A stretch of 64,000 nt of DNA from positions 1 to 64,000 of the forward strand of contig JAWCQZ010000002.1 in assembly GCA_038869515.1 (NCBI GenBank), in the 5' to 3' direction. The stretch is from JAWCQZ01 sp038869515 [NCBI: Halobacteria archaeon] (GTDB lineage Archaea; Halobacteriota; Syntropharchaeia; JACQPP01). Positions 38,974-47,206 of this stretch are shown here, piece after piece. Each line of letters starts with the position of its first letter. Within the stretch, counting starts at the first letter, position 1. The position numbers and the translations under genes were made by a program. The notes under the pieces are model-generated. The model was given only the letters and a program-made list of their open reading frames with translations, made no database searches and was not told the origin of the DNA.

Positions 38974-39912
38974 ATGGCCGAGTTTTCCGGGCAGCCCGCT
39001 CCTGTGAACCTCCGCGTCTGGCTCCGGGAGTTCCGGCTCCCCTTCGCCACGCTGAGCATCGCCCTGGTGGGGGTCGGCACCGCCGCGGCGGCCCTGGCGG
39101 GCCCCCTCGACCCCGGACTCCTCCTCCTCACCCTGGCCGGCATCCTCCTCATCCACGTCGGGACCAACACCGTGAACGACGTCTTCGACTACGCGGGCGG
39201 GACCGACCGCGTCAACCGGGAGCCCACCCCCTTCAGCGGTGGCTCGCGGGTCCTCGTGGAGGGGCTCCTCAAGCCCGGCGCCGTCTACCGCGTCGCCCTC
39301 GCCTGTCTCGCCGCGGGCTCCGCCATCGGCCTCTACCTCGCCTGGGCCCGGGGCTGGCCCATCCTCGCCCTCGGGCTGGTCGGCGTCGGCCTCGGCTTCT
39401 TCTACGTCGAGCCCCGCGTCAACCTCGCGGCCCGGGGCCTCGGAGAACTCGCCGTCGGCCTCGGCTTCGGCCCGCTCATCGTCGGCGGGACCTACTACGT
39501 CCAGACGCAGCGGTTCGACCCGCCGGCCATCGCCGCCGGGACGGTCATGGGGCTCATGGTGGCCGCGGTCCTCTGGGTCAACGAACTCCCCGATTACACC
39601 GCCGACCGGGAGTCGGGGAAGCGGAACCTGGTGGTCCGCCTCGGCCGCGAGAGGGCGGCTCGGGTTTTCCCGGGGCTTCTCGGGGCCGCCTACGCCCTCC
39701 TGGCCGCCTCGGTCGCCCTCCGCCTCCTCCCCCCGACCGCCCTGCTGCCCCTCCTCACCCTCCCGATGGCCGCCAAGGCGGTCCGCATCGCGCGCGCGCA
39801 CCACAGCGAGACGCCCAAACTCATCCCCGCGAACGCCGCCACGGTCATGGGCGCCCTCTTCTCCGGCATCTTGCTCACCGCGGGCATCGCCCTCGGGCTC
39901 GTTCTGCCATGA
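38974..39912 (+). CDS. UbiA-family prenyltransferase, MenA-like
   Basis: 312 residues with about nine hydrophobic helices. The first Asp-rich motif is NDVFDYAGGTDRVN, followed by FSGGSRVLVEGLL, the pattern of MenA (1,4-dihydroxy-2-naphthoate prenyltransferase) rather than of archaeal digeranylgeranylglyceryl phosphate synthase (NDYxDxxxDxxNxPxRPIPSG). The second motif is NELPDYTADRESGKRN. It would attach a polyprenyl chain to a quinone ring in the membrane. The next gene, overlapping by four bases, makes the chain. MenA is my preferred reading; another aromatic acceptor is possible. Confidence 0.8.
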   Translation: MAEFSGQPAPVNLRVWLREFRLPFATLSIALVGVGTAAAALAGPLDPGLLLLTLAGILLIHVGTNTVNDVFDYAGGTDRVNREPTPFSGGSRVLVEGLLKPGAVYRVALACLAAGSAIGLYLAWARGWPILALGLVGVGLGFFYVEPRVNLAARGLGELAVGLGFGPLIVGGTYYVQTQRFDPPAIAAGTVMGLMVAAVLWVNELPDYTADRESGKRNLVVRLGRERAARVFPGLLGAAYALLAASVALRLLPPTALLPLLTLPMAAKAVRIARAHHSETPKLIPANAATVMGALFSGILLTAGIALGLVLP

Positions 39913-40883
39913 AGGCGAACGGCAGGTTCAACGGGCTCGCCGACCCCCTCTGCGACCTGCCGAAGGTCGAGGGCGAACTCCTCCGCCGCGTCCGGAGCGG
40001 GGACCCCCACCTCGAGAAGATGGCCCGCTACACCCTCCAGGCCGGCGGCAAGCGGCTCCGGCCCGCCCTGGCCCTCCTCGCCTATCGGGCGGTGGGCGGC
40101 GACGACGTGGATTCCCTCCTCCCCCTGGCCGCCGCCTACGAGCTGGTCCACAGCGCGACCCTCATCCACGACGACATCAACGACGGCGCCCCGGTCCGGC
40201 GCGGGCGGCCCACCCTGGCTCAGGAGTTCGGCCCCGCCAGCGCCATCGTGGCGGGGGACTACCTCTTCGTCAAGGGCTACGAGGTGTGCGGCCGCTACGG
40301 CGAGGAGATCATCCGCGTCACCGCCGAAGCCTGTACCGCCCTCGCGGAGGGGCAGATCCTCGAACTCCGGAACGTCCGCAACCTCGACATGGGCGAGCGG
40401 ACCTACCACCGCATCATCGCCCGGAAGACCGCCGCCCCCCTCGCCGCCGGGGCCCGGGCGGGGGCCATCCTGGGGGGCGGGACGCCCCGGCAGGTCGAGG
40501 GGCTGGCCGCCTACGGCCACCACCTGGGCATGGCGTTCCAGATCACCGACGACCTCCTCGACGTCGCGGGGGACCCGGATGCCCTCGGGAAGCCGGTGGG
40601 GCAGGACCTGGCCCACGGCGTCCTCACCCTCCCCATCCTCTACGGCCTCCGCCACGGGAGCGCCGGGGACCGCAGGCTCATCCGCAAGGCCCTCGCCGGA
40701 CCGCCGACGCCCGCGGCTCAGCAAGCCGGTCTTGCCGCCGTCCGCCGCTCCGGGGGGGTGGAGCACTCCCGGCTCGCCGCCCGCCGCCACGCCCGCGCGG
40801 CCATCGAGGTCCTGCCGCCGGGGCTCCGTTACCGGGAGCACTTGGAGAAGATGGTGGACTCCATCGTCACGCGCCTGAAGTAG
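39909..40883 (+). CDS. Trans-isoprenyl diphosphate synthase, long-chain type
   Basis: 324 residues. The first Asp-rich motif is LIHDDIND (D88-D92) and the second ITDDLLDV, with GGKRLRP before them. The residues four and five places before the first motif are Thr84 and Ala83 (HSATLIHDD), as in long-chain octaprenyl/heptaprenyl-type synthases; geranylgeranyl synthases usually have a bulky aromatic there. It therefore probably makes a quinone side chain for the overlapping MenA-like gene, although synthesis of C20 for membrane lipids cannot be excluded. Confidence 0.88.
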   Translation: MKANGRFNGLADPLCDLPKVEGELLRRVRSGDPHLEKMARYTLQAGGKRLRPALALLAYRAVGGDDVDSLLPLAAAYELVHSATLIHDDINDGAPVRRGRPTLAQEFGPASAIVAGDYLFVKGYEVCGRYGEEIIRVTAEACTALAEGQILELRNVRNLDMGERTYHRIIARKTAAPLAAGARAGAILGGGTPRQVEGLAAYGHHLGMAFQITDDLLDVAGDPDALGKPVGQDLAHGVLTLPILYGLRHGSAGDRRLIRKALAGPPTPAAQQAGLAAVRRSGGVEHSRLAARRHARAAIEVLPPGLRYREHLEKMVDSIVTRLK

Positions 40884-40898
40884 GCTCCCGGAGCAATC

Positions 40899-42032
40899 AT
40901 GAAATACGATGTCGTGGTGGTCGGCGCGGGGCCTGCGGGGACCTGCGCCGCCCGCTTCGCCGCGACCGGCGGCGCCAGGACGCTCCTCATCGAAAAGAAA
41001 CGGGACGTCGGCTACCCCGTCGTCTGCGGCGAGTATCTCCCCGGGCGGGAGGAGATGGCCCGCCTCCTCCCCCACGTGCCGTGGGTCCGCGACCTGTTCA
41101 CACTCCCGCGGGAGGTGGTCTCGCGCCAACTGCCCCAGATCGACCTCGTGGCCCCCTCCGGCCTCCACTTCGCACTCCCATTCGACGGCATGTCGGTGGA
41201 GCGGTTCCTCTTCGAGCGCCACCTCGCGGTGGAGGCGACCCGGGCGGGGGCCGAAATCATGGTGAACACCGAGTTCCGGAGCCTCCGGGACGGGAAGACC
41301 GTCGTCGCCCGCCATCGGGGGCGGGACCTCGAGATCGAAGCGAAGGCCGTCATCGGCTGCGACGGGCCGTCGAGCCCGGTGGCCCTGGCGGCGGGACTGG
41401 AGCGGCCCCGCGGTCTCGCCCCCTGCGTCGCCTACGAGGTCGCGGGCGACTTTCCCCCCATCACCGAACTTTACTTCGGCCAGGTGGCCCCGGGAGGATA
41501 CGCGTGGGTCATCCCGAAGCGCGAGACCTGCAACGTGGGGCTCGGGGTGCAGCAGGGATGGAACGAGGGGGACCTGCGCGCCCTCCTGGCGAAGTTCGTC
41601 GCGAAGGTCTCCGGCGAGAACATGGGGGTCTACTTCACGAGCGGGGCGGTCCCGATGGAGGGCCCGAGCGAGCGGACGGTCGCGGGCCGCGTCCTCCTGG
41701 CCGGCGACTCCGCGGGCCACGTCATGGCGTGCAACGGCGGCGGCATCCCCATCGCGATGATCTGCGGCCGCATCGCGGGGGAGACGGCCGCGGAGCACGT
41801 GGCGCGGGGGACCCCCCTCGCCGACTACGAGAAGCGGTGGCGATTCGCCGTCGAAAAACTGCTCGACAACTGCCTCCTGACCAAGAGACTGGGCGAGATG
41901 GGGCTGAAGTCGGACATCCTGCTGGAGATGGTTATGCGCTCATTCGGGGCCGCCGACAGGTTCCTCCAGGCGTTCGGCAGGGACGGATTCATGGTGCGCG
42001 GCCTGACCGGGCAGAGCCTCCTCGGAGTCTGA
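40899..42032 (+). CDS. Geranylgeranyl reductase family flavoprotein
   Basis: 377 residues. The FAD dinucleotide-binding motif is VVVGAGPAGTCAA at the N-terminus, the conserved Cys motif is YPVVCGEYLP near residue 47, and VLLAGDSAGHVMACNGGGIP near residue 268 is the family's second FAD motif. These enzymes saturate isoprenoid chains of archaeal lipids, and in some archaea those of menaquinone. Its position right behind the MenA-like and polyprenyl synthase genes makes a role in a partly saturated quinone or lipid likely. Confidence 0.9.
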   Translation: MKYDVVVVGAGPAGTCAARFAATGGARTLLIEKKRDVGYPVVCGEYLPGREEMARLLPHVPWVRDLFTLPREVVSRQLPQIDLVAPSGLHFALPFDGMSVERFLFERHLAVEATRAGAEIMVNTEFRSLRDGKTVVARHRGRDLEIEAKAVIGCDGPSSPVALAAGLERPRGLAPCVAYEVAGDFPPITELYFGQVAPGGYAWVIPKRETCNVGLGVQQGWNEGDLRALLAKFVAKVSGENMGVYFTSGAVPMEGPSERTVAGRVLLAGDSAGHVMACNGGGIPIAMICGRIAGETAAEHVARGTPLADYEKRWRFAVEKLLDNCLLTKRLGEMGLKSDILLEMVMRSFGAADRFLQAFGRDGFMVRGLTGQSLLGV

Positions 42033-42036
42033 CTTC

Positions 42037-42076
42037 GTTGCCGGCGAAACGGGAGCGCTCCCGGGGGACCGGCAAC
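42037..42076 (+). terminator. Hairpin after the reductase gene
   Basis: GTTGCCGG at 42037-42044 pairs with CCGGCAAC at 42069-42076, enclosing a second palindrome (CGGGAGCGCTCCCG), then AATTTTGGGG. A similar GTTGCCG...CGGCAAC hairpin follows the DUF35 gene at 58716-58756. Confidence 0.5.
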
Positions 42077-42119
42077 AATTTTGGGGATTGTTTATTACCA
42101 CGCCTCGCCCACTTGCCGG

Positions 42120-42440
42120 ATGGCGCCGGGAGTCGAGGACGCGGTCACCCGGTTCTGGCAGGGGCACCGCCGGTGGGCCTTCCTCATCATGGTGGTCGCA
42201 GCCTTCGGCCTCTTCGTCGCCACGCAACTTTTCACCGACTGGGGCCGCTCGACCCGGCGCGTCGTCGTGGCCGAGTCGGTCTTCTTCATCTTCACCGGAT
42301 TCTTCATGACCCTCCACCACCGGAAGTCGAAGGGGGTCTGGATGCACGTCCGGGAGATTCCGGTCTGCCACGGGTTCATGGGGGTCGCCATCCAGGGCGG
42401 GGCGGTGGCCTTCCTGCTGAACGGGTTGGGCCTGACGTAA
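42120..42440 (+). CDS. Small membrane protein of unknown function
   Basis: 106 residues with three hydrophobic helices (about 18-36, 46-63 and 88-104) and His/Lys-rich loops (LHHRKSKG). TTTATTACC about 25-30 bases upstream supports the ATG at 42120. It lies between the isoprenoid genes and the glycosyltransferase. No family recognised. Confidence 0.66.
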   Translation: MAPGVEDAVTRFWQGHRRWAFLIMVVAAFGLFVATQLFTDWGRSTRRVVVAESVFFIFTGFFMTLHHRKSKGVWMHVREIPVCHGFMGVAIQGGAVAFLLNGLGLT

Positions 42441-42492
42441 CCCGGGGACCTTTTTGGAATCGCGTTAATGTGGCCCCGCCCTCCTTTGCCCG

Positions 42493-43680
42493 ATGCGCCT
42501 CCTCTACGTAGCCCCCGACATCGCCCTGGACCCCGCCCACCCCACCGGGGGGGCCACCCGGGTGCGCGAGGTCGCCCACCACCTCGCCGCCCTGGGCCAC
42601 GAGGTCTGGGTCATCGCCCGCCGCTCCTCCCGGGAGGAGCCCTCCGAGGGGGAGTTGGAGCCGGGGGTCCGGGTGCTGCGGCTCTACCGGGGCGTCCTCA
42701 TCCCCCTCGCGTTCGAGCAGGAGGCGGTGGGCCGCAAAGCCGCGGGCTCCCTGAAGCGGCTCGCGGTGCGCGCCTACCTCGGGGGCCCCTACCGGTGGTG
42801 GGTCCTCCGCCACGCCCTCCGGCTCATCCGCAACCACCGGATCGAGGGGGTGGTCGAGCGGGCCCACGCCTACGGGGCGGGGGTGGCGGCGGCCCGGCGC
42901 AGGGGGCTCCCGTCGGTCGTCGAGGTGGTGGACGCCGACTACCGCCGGACCGCCCTCGAGCGGGCCGACCGGGTCCTCTCCAACGCCCCCGAAATCGTCG
43001 AGGGGATTCCGGCGGACAAGGTCCGCATCTACGCCCTCGGGGGCAGCCCGGAGCGCTTCCGCCCCCGGGGCCGCCGGGAGGAGTTCCGGCGGCGGCTCGG
43101 CCTCTCCGGTCCCGCGGTCGTCTACACCGGCGCCCTGAAGCCGTGGCACGGAGTCGAGGAGGCGATCGAGGCGATGGCCCGCGTGGAGGCGACCTTCGTG
43201 GTCGTGGGCGGAACCCCCGCGGACGTCGCCCGCCTGCAGGAGTTCGCGGAATCGAAGGGCGTGGCGTCGAAGGTCCGCTTCACCGGCTCCGTCCCCTACG
43301 ACGAGGTCCCGGGCTACCTCGAGGCGGCCGACGTCGCCGTGGCCCCCTTCAATCCGGCCAAGGGGGAGATGACCCGGAGGTTCGGTTACTATTTCTCCCC
43401 CATCAAACTGTTCGAGTACATGGCCGCGGGCAAGCCCATCGTGGCGAGCGGCGTCGGGCAGGTCCCCGCCATCCTGGACGGGGGCCGCCGGGGACTCCTC
43501 GTGGAGCCCGGGAATCCGAAAGCGCTCGCCGGGGGCTTGAACCGCCTTTTGTCCGACTCCGTGCTGGCGGGGGACCTGGGCAAGAGGGCCTCCGAAGCCG
43601 CGGGAGAATACTCTTGGGAGCGCGTGGCCCGGACAATCCACGACGCCCTCGTTGAGGCTGCCGCGGAGAGGCGGAAATGA
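42493..43680 (+). CDS. Glycosyltransferase, GT4 family
   Basis: 395 residues, GT-B fold. The N-terminal domain starts LLYVAPDIALDP and has the GGATRVREVAHHLAALGHEV pattern; the C-terminal domain has VVYTGALKPWHGVEEAIEA and the nucleotide-sugar motif SPIKLFEYMAAGKPIVAS (E-x7-type). It adds a sugar to a surface lipid or glycan. It overlaps the epimerase gene by four bases, so the pair probably supplies and transfers one sugar. Confidence 0.92.
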   Translation: MRLLYVAPDIALDPAHPTGGATRVREVAHHLAALGHEVWVIARRSSREEPSEGELEPGVRVLRLYRGVLIPLAFEQEAVGRKAAGSLKRLAVRAYLGGPYRWWVLRHALRLIRNHRIEGVVERAHAYGAGVAAARRRGLPSVVEVVDADYRRTALERADRVLSNAPEIVEGIPADKVRIYALGGSPERFRPRGRREEFRRRLGLSGPAVVYTGALKPWHGVEEAIEAMARVEATFVVVGGTPADVARLQEFAESKGVASKVRFTGSVPYDEVPGYLEAADVAVAPFNPAKGEMTRRFGYYFSPIKLFEYMAAGKPIVASGVGQVPAILDGGRRGLLVEPGNPKALAGGLNRLLSDSVLAGDLGKRASEAAGEYSWERVARTIHDALVEAAAERRK

Positions 43681-44624
43681 CCGTTCTGGTGACCGGCGGT
43701 GCGGGCTTCGTGGGTTCCCGGATTTGCGGGGCCCTCCTGGACCGCGGCGAGCGGGTCGTCGCCCTCGACAACTTGGAGCCTTTCTATCCTGCGGTCATCA
43801 AGAGGGGAAATCTGGAGGAACTGAAGGGCCGCAGGGGCTTCGAGTTCGTGCGGGGCGACATCCGCAACACCCCGCATCTCCGGCGCCTCCTCCGGGAGAG
43901 CCGCGCCGGGGCGGTCCTCCACACGGCCGCCCGCCCCGGGGTCCAGGCATCCCTCGAGGACCCCGTCTCGACCTTCGACGTCAACGCGCGGGGAACCCTC
44001 TCGCTGCTGGAGGCGATGGAGGGGAGCCGCGTGGAGACGGTGGTCTTCGCCTCCTCCTCCACCGTCTACGGCCGCCGGGGTTCCGGCCGCCGCCAGTTCC
44101 GCGAGGAGGATGCGGGGGCGCCCATCTCCCCCTACGGCGTCTCGAAACTGGCGGGGGAGCACTACCTCCGCGTCTTCTCGGGCCTGCGGGGCTTCCGCTG
44201 CGCCGCGCTCCGGCTCTTCACGGTCTACGGTCCGCGGATGCGCCCCGACCTTGGCATCCCGACCCTCGTCTCACGGGCCGTCCGGGGGCAGACGATTGAA
44301 ATCTACGGGAGCCCGGTCCGCGACTTCACCCACGTGGACGACGTGGTTGCCGGGTTCATGCGGGCCCTCGACCGGGGCAGCGGGGTCTACAACATCGGCG
44401 GCGGTCGGCCCGTGTCCATTCGCGAGGTGGCCCGGACCGTGGTCCGTCTCACCGGGAGCGGTTCGCGGATTGTGGCCCGGCCCCCGAGGCCCGGGGACAT
44501 GGGCTACACCTGGGCGGACACGTCGAAGGCGCGGCGCGAACTGGGATGGAGGCCCAGGGCGAGGCTGGAGAGGGGGCTGCGCGAATACATCGAATGGTTC
44601 CAGGAGGAGGGCCGGTGGCTCTAG
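43677..44624 (+). CDS. NAD-dependent nucleotide-sugar epimerase/dehydratase
   Basis: 315 residues. GGAGFVGS near residue 7, SSSTVYG near residue 122, YGVSK (catalytic Tyr and Lys) near residue 151, and YGPRMRPD are the marks of GalE/RmlB-like extended SDRs. The C-terminus has the sugar-specific FTHVDDVVAGF and NIGGGRPVS. It is most like UDP-glucose/glucuronate 4-epimerases. Overlaps the upstream GT4 gene and is overlapped by carS. Confidence 0.92.
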   Translation: MTVLVTGGAGFVGSRICGALLDRGERVVALDNLEPFYPAVIKRGNLEELKGRRGFEFVRGDIRNTPHLRRLLRESRAGAVLHTAARPGVQASLEDPVSTFDVNARGTLSLLEAMEGSRVETVVFASSSTVYGRRGSGRRQFREEDAGAPISPYGVSKLAGEHYLRVFSGLRGFRCAALRLFTVYGPRMRPDLGIPTLVSRAVRGQTIEIYGSPVRDFTHVDDVVAGFMRALDRGSGVYNIGGGRPVSIREVARTVVRLTGSGSRIVARPPRPGDMGYTWADTSKARRELGWRPRARLERGLREYIEWFQEEGRWL

Positions 44625-45139
44625 AGGCTCTGTGGCCCCTCGCCGCCGCTTTCTGGTTCCTCGTCCCCGCCTACATCGCGAACTCCTCGGCGGTCGTCCT
44701 CGGGGGCGGGACCCCGATGGACTTCGGGCGGAAGTGGCCCGACGGCAAGGAGCTCTTCGGCAGCCACAAGACCTGGCGGGGCTACTTCGGCGGCATCGCG
44801 GGCGGGGTCTTCTGGGGCCTCCTCCAGAACATCATCCACCCCGGCTCCTTCCCCTGGGCGGTCCTCATCGCCCTCCCGGCCGGGGCGATGACCGGCGACC
44901 TGGTCAAGTCCTTTTTCAAGCGGCGCATCGGCATAGCTCCGGGGAAAACCTTCCCCGTGGCGGACCAGTTCGACTTTCTGCTGGGGGCGTGGCTCTTCGC
45001 GTGGCTGGCCGACCCCGCGTGGTTCGGGCTGATTTTCGCTCCCGCGACGGTCGTGGCGGCGCTGGTGCTGACGCCGGCGCTCCACGTCGGGGTGAACCGG
45101 GTCGGGTATTTGCTGAAGTTGAAGAAGGAGAAGTACTGA
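44615..45139 (+). CDS. carS: CDP-archaeol synthase (CarS)
   Basis: 174 residues with four or five hydrophobic helices. The DUF46/CarS motif GSHKTWRGYFGGIAGG near residue 45 and KRRIGIAPGKTFPVADQFDFLLG near residue 107 identify it. It transfers CMP from CTP to unsaturated archaetidic acid in the membrane, the step before polar head-group addition. I chose the GTG at 44615 because a strong GGAGGAGG lies 6-13 bases upstream; it overlaps the epimerase gene. Confidence 0.93.
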   Translation: MALEALWPLAAAFWFLVPAYIANSSAVVLGGGTPMDFGRKWPDGKELFGSHKTWRGYFGGIAGGVFWGLLQNIIHPGSFPWAVLIALPAGAMTGDLVKSFFKRRIGIAPGKTFPVADQFDFLLGAWLFAWLADPAWFGLIFAPATVVAALVLTPALHVGVNRVGYLLKLKKEKY

Positions 45140-45167
45140 GCTGCGGGCGTCGAGCCTCTCCTGCGTT

Positions 45168-45737
45168 TTAATCTTGGATTTCCCCGGGGAACTTCAGGAG
45201 ATACTCCTGCGCCAGCCGCATCTCCTCTTCGTTCACGCCCTTCCGGATGATGCCTTTCCGGATGAGGCCCGCGAGAGTCCGCACGCGCTTGAGGCGCTCC
45301 TCGGCCCCCTTGATCTCCGCTGACGAGGGGGGGAACCATTCCAGTTTCAGCCCGACCCTGTAGATGGCCTCCCGGAGGTCTTTGTTCTCCGGGCTCTCTC
45401 GGAGGCGGATGAGGACCTCCTCGATGGTGGGGTTCCTCAGCAGCCGCTCCCTAAGTTCGGAAATCGCGGGCGCAATCCGCTTCTCCATCCCGAGCACCTT
45501 CCCCCGGGGCTCGAAGCCGCAGATGTCGTAGGCGAGTTCGGCCTGCTCCGGCAGGGCGAAGAGGCTGGTCCACTGGTTCCGGGTCCGCAGGGGCATCACC
45601 ACCACCCGCTCCGCCGCGACGAGACGGTTGACGTTTTTGTAGAGGGTCCGCAGGCTGACTTTCGTCAGGCTGCGGAGTTCGGTGGCCGTTTTGGGGCCGC
45701 TCCGAAGGTGTTCCAGGAGCTCGAGGTCGCGGTCCAT
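45168..45737 (-). CDS. Winged-helix transcriptional regulator, paralogue A
   Basis: 189 residues from the ATG at 45737, set by a TATA-like box (GGCTTATACT, 45758-45767) 25 bases upstream. The N-terminal 60 residues are a winged helix (LLEHLRSGPKTATELRSL, LRTLYKNVNRLVAAERV). The C-terminal domain is helical (LRERLLRNPTIEEVLIRLRESPENKDLREAIYRVG). It is clearly paralogous to the gene at 46404-46988: both share GPKT.TEL, LLRNPT, ENP/SPEN and a final EYL.xFP. The targets are unknown. Confidence 0.8.
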   Translation of the reverse strand: MDRDLELLEHLRSGPKTATELRSLTKVSLRTLYKNVNRLVAAERVVVMPLRTRNQWTSLFALPEQAELAYDICGFEPRGKVLGMEKRIAPAISELRERLLRNPTIEEVLIRLRESPENKDLREAIYRVGLKLEWFPPSSAEIKGAEERLKRVRTLAGLIRKGIIRKGVNEEEMRLAQEYLLKFPGEIQD

Positions 45738-46128
45738 CCCCACCCATCCCCCTCGAAGTATAAGCCTTTTACATTGAATTCATTTCAAGAACCGGAATCG
45801 GCGAGTCGATACTCCAGGTCAAACAGGTTCGCCTGTAAAGGGATTGCATCACAGTTTTGGAATATCTGCGCTTCCGCCCCTCTCACCGGCAGAAATGGCG
45901 ACCTTTGGACTCCCGCCCCCGCGGCCCTCCACCCGCGTGCCGCCTCTCCGCCCATCCCCGCAGCCCCGCGGAGCCGTGCCGCGCCCCGCCGCGCCCGGGG
46001 GCCTCCGCCGGGCGAGACTCCCCGACCACGGCATCGGTGCGTGCCGGTGCGGATCTCCCTCGAAGGGGCCGCAGCCCCGGCCCGCCGGAGAGCGGCGCGG
46101 GCCACCCCCTCGCAGGGCGAAGTCATAC
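45738..46128. other. Intergenic region, 391 bases
   Basis: The left 100 bases are AT-rich and hold the TATA-like box of the regulator gene. The rest (about 45890-46120) is extremely GC-rich with no convincing gene on either strand. No promoter was found for the small gene at 46129. Confidence 0.5.
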
Positions 46129-46407
46129 ATGGATTTCGCACTCGCCGCGGCGACGGCCGGCATCACCTTGATTGCCCTCTCCGCCATCAGCTTCGCCGCC
46201 TCGGCGGCGTTCGCATCCCCGGAAGTCCCCTTCGGCGAGAGCGGGAAAACGGAAAAGGCGGAGGCCACCCCGGCCCCCCGCGAGGTCTCCGCGGAGTCCT
46301 CCGGGGAGGGGCGGGACCTGGTCAGGACCCTCCTCCGCGACGTGAAGAAGGCGGTCAAGGTCGCCGATGCGCTCCTCGGGTTGGAGGATGGGGCCTCGGC
46401 ACCCTAG
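46129..46407 (+). CDS. Small membrane protein of unknown function
   Basis: 92 residues. One hydrophobic N-terminal helix (about 5-29, Ala-rich) is followed by a Glu/Pro/Ser linker and an amphipathic C-terminal helix (RDLVRTLLRDVKKAVKVADALLGL). It lies between two paralogous regulator genes and ends four bases inside the second. It is read as a real gene because codon use fits its neighbours, but the start region lacks clear signals. Confidence 0.5.
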   Translation: MDFALAAATAGITLIALSAISFAASAAFASPEVPFGESGKTEKAEATPAPREVSAESSGEGRDLVRTLLRDVKKAVKVADALLGLEDGASAP

Positions 46408-46988
46408 CCAACGCCCTCCGGAAACCTCTCCAGGTACTCCCTCGCCCCCCGAATCTCCTCCGCCGTGGCCACCTGCGCCAGCGACTCCTCGGTCGCCCCC
46501 TGCTTCAGCCGCGCGGCCAGTTTCAGCGTCCAGGTCAACTCCTCCTGCGCCCGCTTGACCTCCTCCTCGGTGGGCGGCCTCCATCCGTTGCTCGCCCCCA
46601 CCCGGTAGAGCAGGTCGCGGGCCGGGCGGTCCTCGGGGTTCTCCCCCGCCTCTATCAGCGCCTCGTCGGCCGTCGGGTTGCGGAGGAGTCTGCCCTTGAG
46701 CCTCTGGAGGGCCGCCGCGAGTTTGGCCCCGACGTAGGCGTCGTTCCCCTTGGTCGGGATGTAGCCGCACATGGCGATGGCCCTCTTCTCGTGGGCGGGG
46801 AGCGCGTAGAGGCTCGACCAGCCCCCCTCGGGGGAGGGGATGGGCAGTTTGAGCAGTTTGCCCTCCTCGACGAGTTCCTTCACCCGCTTGTGGAATGTCT
46901 TCTCGGTCATCTCCCGCTGGCCGGTGAGGGTGTCCACGAGTTCCTTGGTGGTCTTGGGGCCCGGTTGGAGCAGGTCCAGGATGTCCAT
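46404..46988 (-). CDS. Winged-helix transcriptional regulator, paralogue B
   Basis: 194 residues. Winged-helix N-terminus (LLQPGPKTTKELVDTLTG, TFHKRVKELVEEGKLLKL) and a helical C-terminal domain (LKGRLLRNPTADEALIEAGENPEDRPARDLLYRVG). Related to paralogue A throughout, including the mid-protein Cys-Gly (MCGYIP here, DICGFEP there). A TATA-like AAGATAATAG (47014-47023) lies about 26-30 bases upstream. Both regulators are on the minus strand with the small membrane gene between them. Confidence 0.8.
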   Translation of the reverse strand: MDILDLLQPGPKTTKELVDTLTGQREMTEKTFHKRVKELVEEGKLLKLPIPSPEGGWSSLYALPAHEKRAIAMCGYIPTKGNDAYVGAKLAAALQRLKGRLLRNPTADEALIEAGENPEDRPARDLLYRVGASNGWRPPTEEEVKRAQEELTWTLKLAARLKQGATEESLAQVATAEEIRGAREYLERFPEGVG

Positions 46989-47137
46989 GTCCTATCGGAT
47001 GGCCGGTCCGGGGCTATTATCTTCCTTTCGGACGCCCTAAACCGGCCCAAAACAAGGGATCCGGGACCTTCCGCAGGGGTCGAAGTTCCAAGGACTACGC
47101 CTGGACCAACCGGGGTGCGGGCTGGAAGGACTTTTTG

Positions 47138-47206
47138 GGGGGAGGGGGGAGAGCGGGCCTGTGGACGGGGGGAGAGGGGCTCCCGCCCCTCTCCCCCCGG
47201 CGACAG
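47138..47206. repeat. GC-rich hairpin family, copy A (downstream of gdhA)
   Basis: A conserved flank (GAGCGGGCCTGTGGACGGG) leads into a perfect 13-bp stem (47167-47179 with 47186-47198) and CGGCGACAG. It starts at the gdhA stop codon and may serve as its terminator. Related copies lie at 50478-50530 and, inverted, at 60972-61048. Confidence 0.7.

Noticed and set aside
39239-42511. A 1090-codon plus-strand frame spanning UbiA, prenyl synthase and reductase genes
   Set aside because: Three real genes with clear motifs occupy other frames there; the long frame has only Arg/Pro/Ser-rich sequence.
45844-46128. Longer start for the small membrane protein
   Set aside because: The upstream part is Pro/Arg-rich shadow sequence; the hydrophobic helix begins right after the ATG at 46129.
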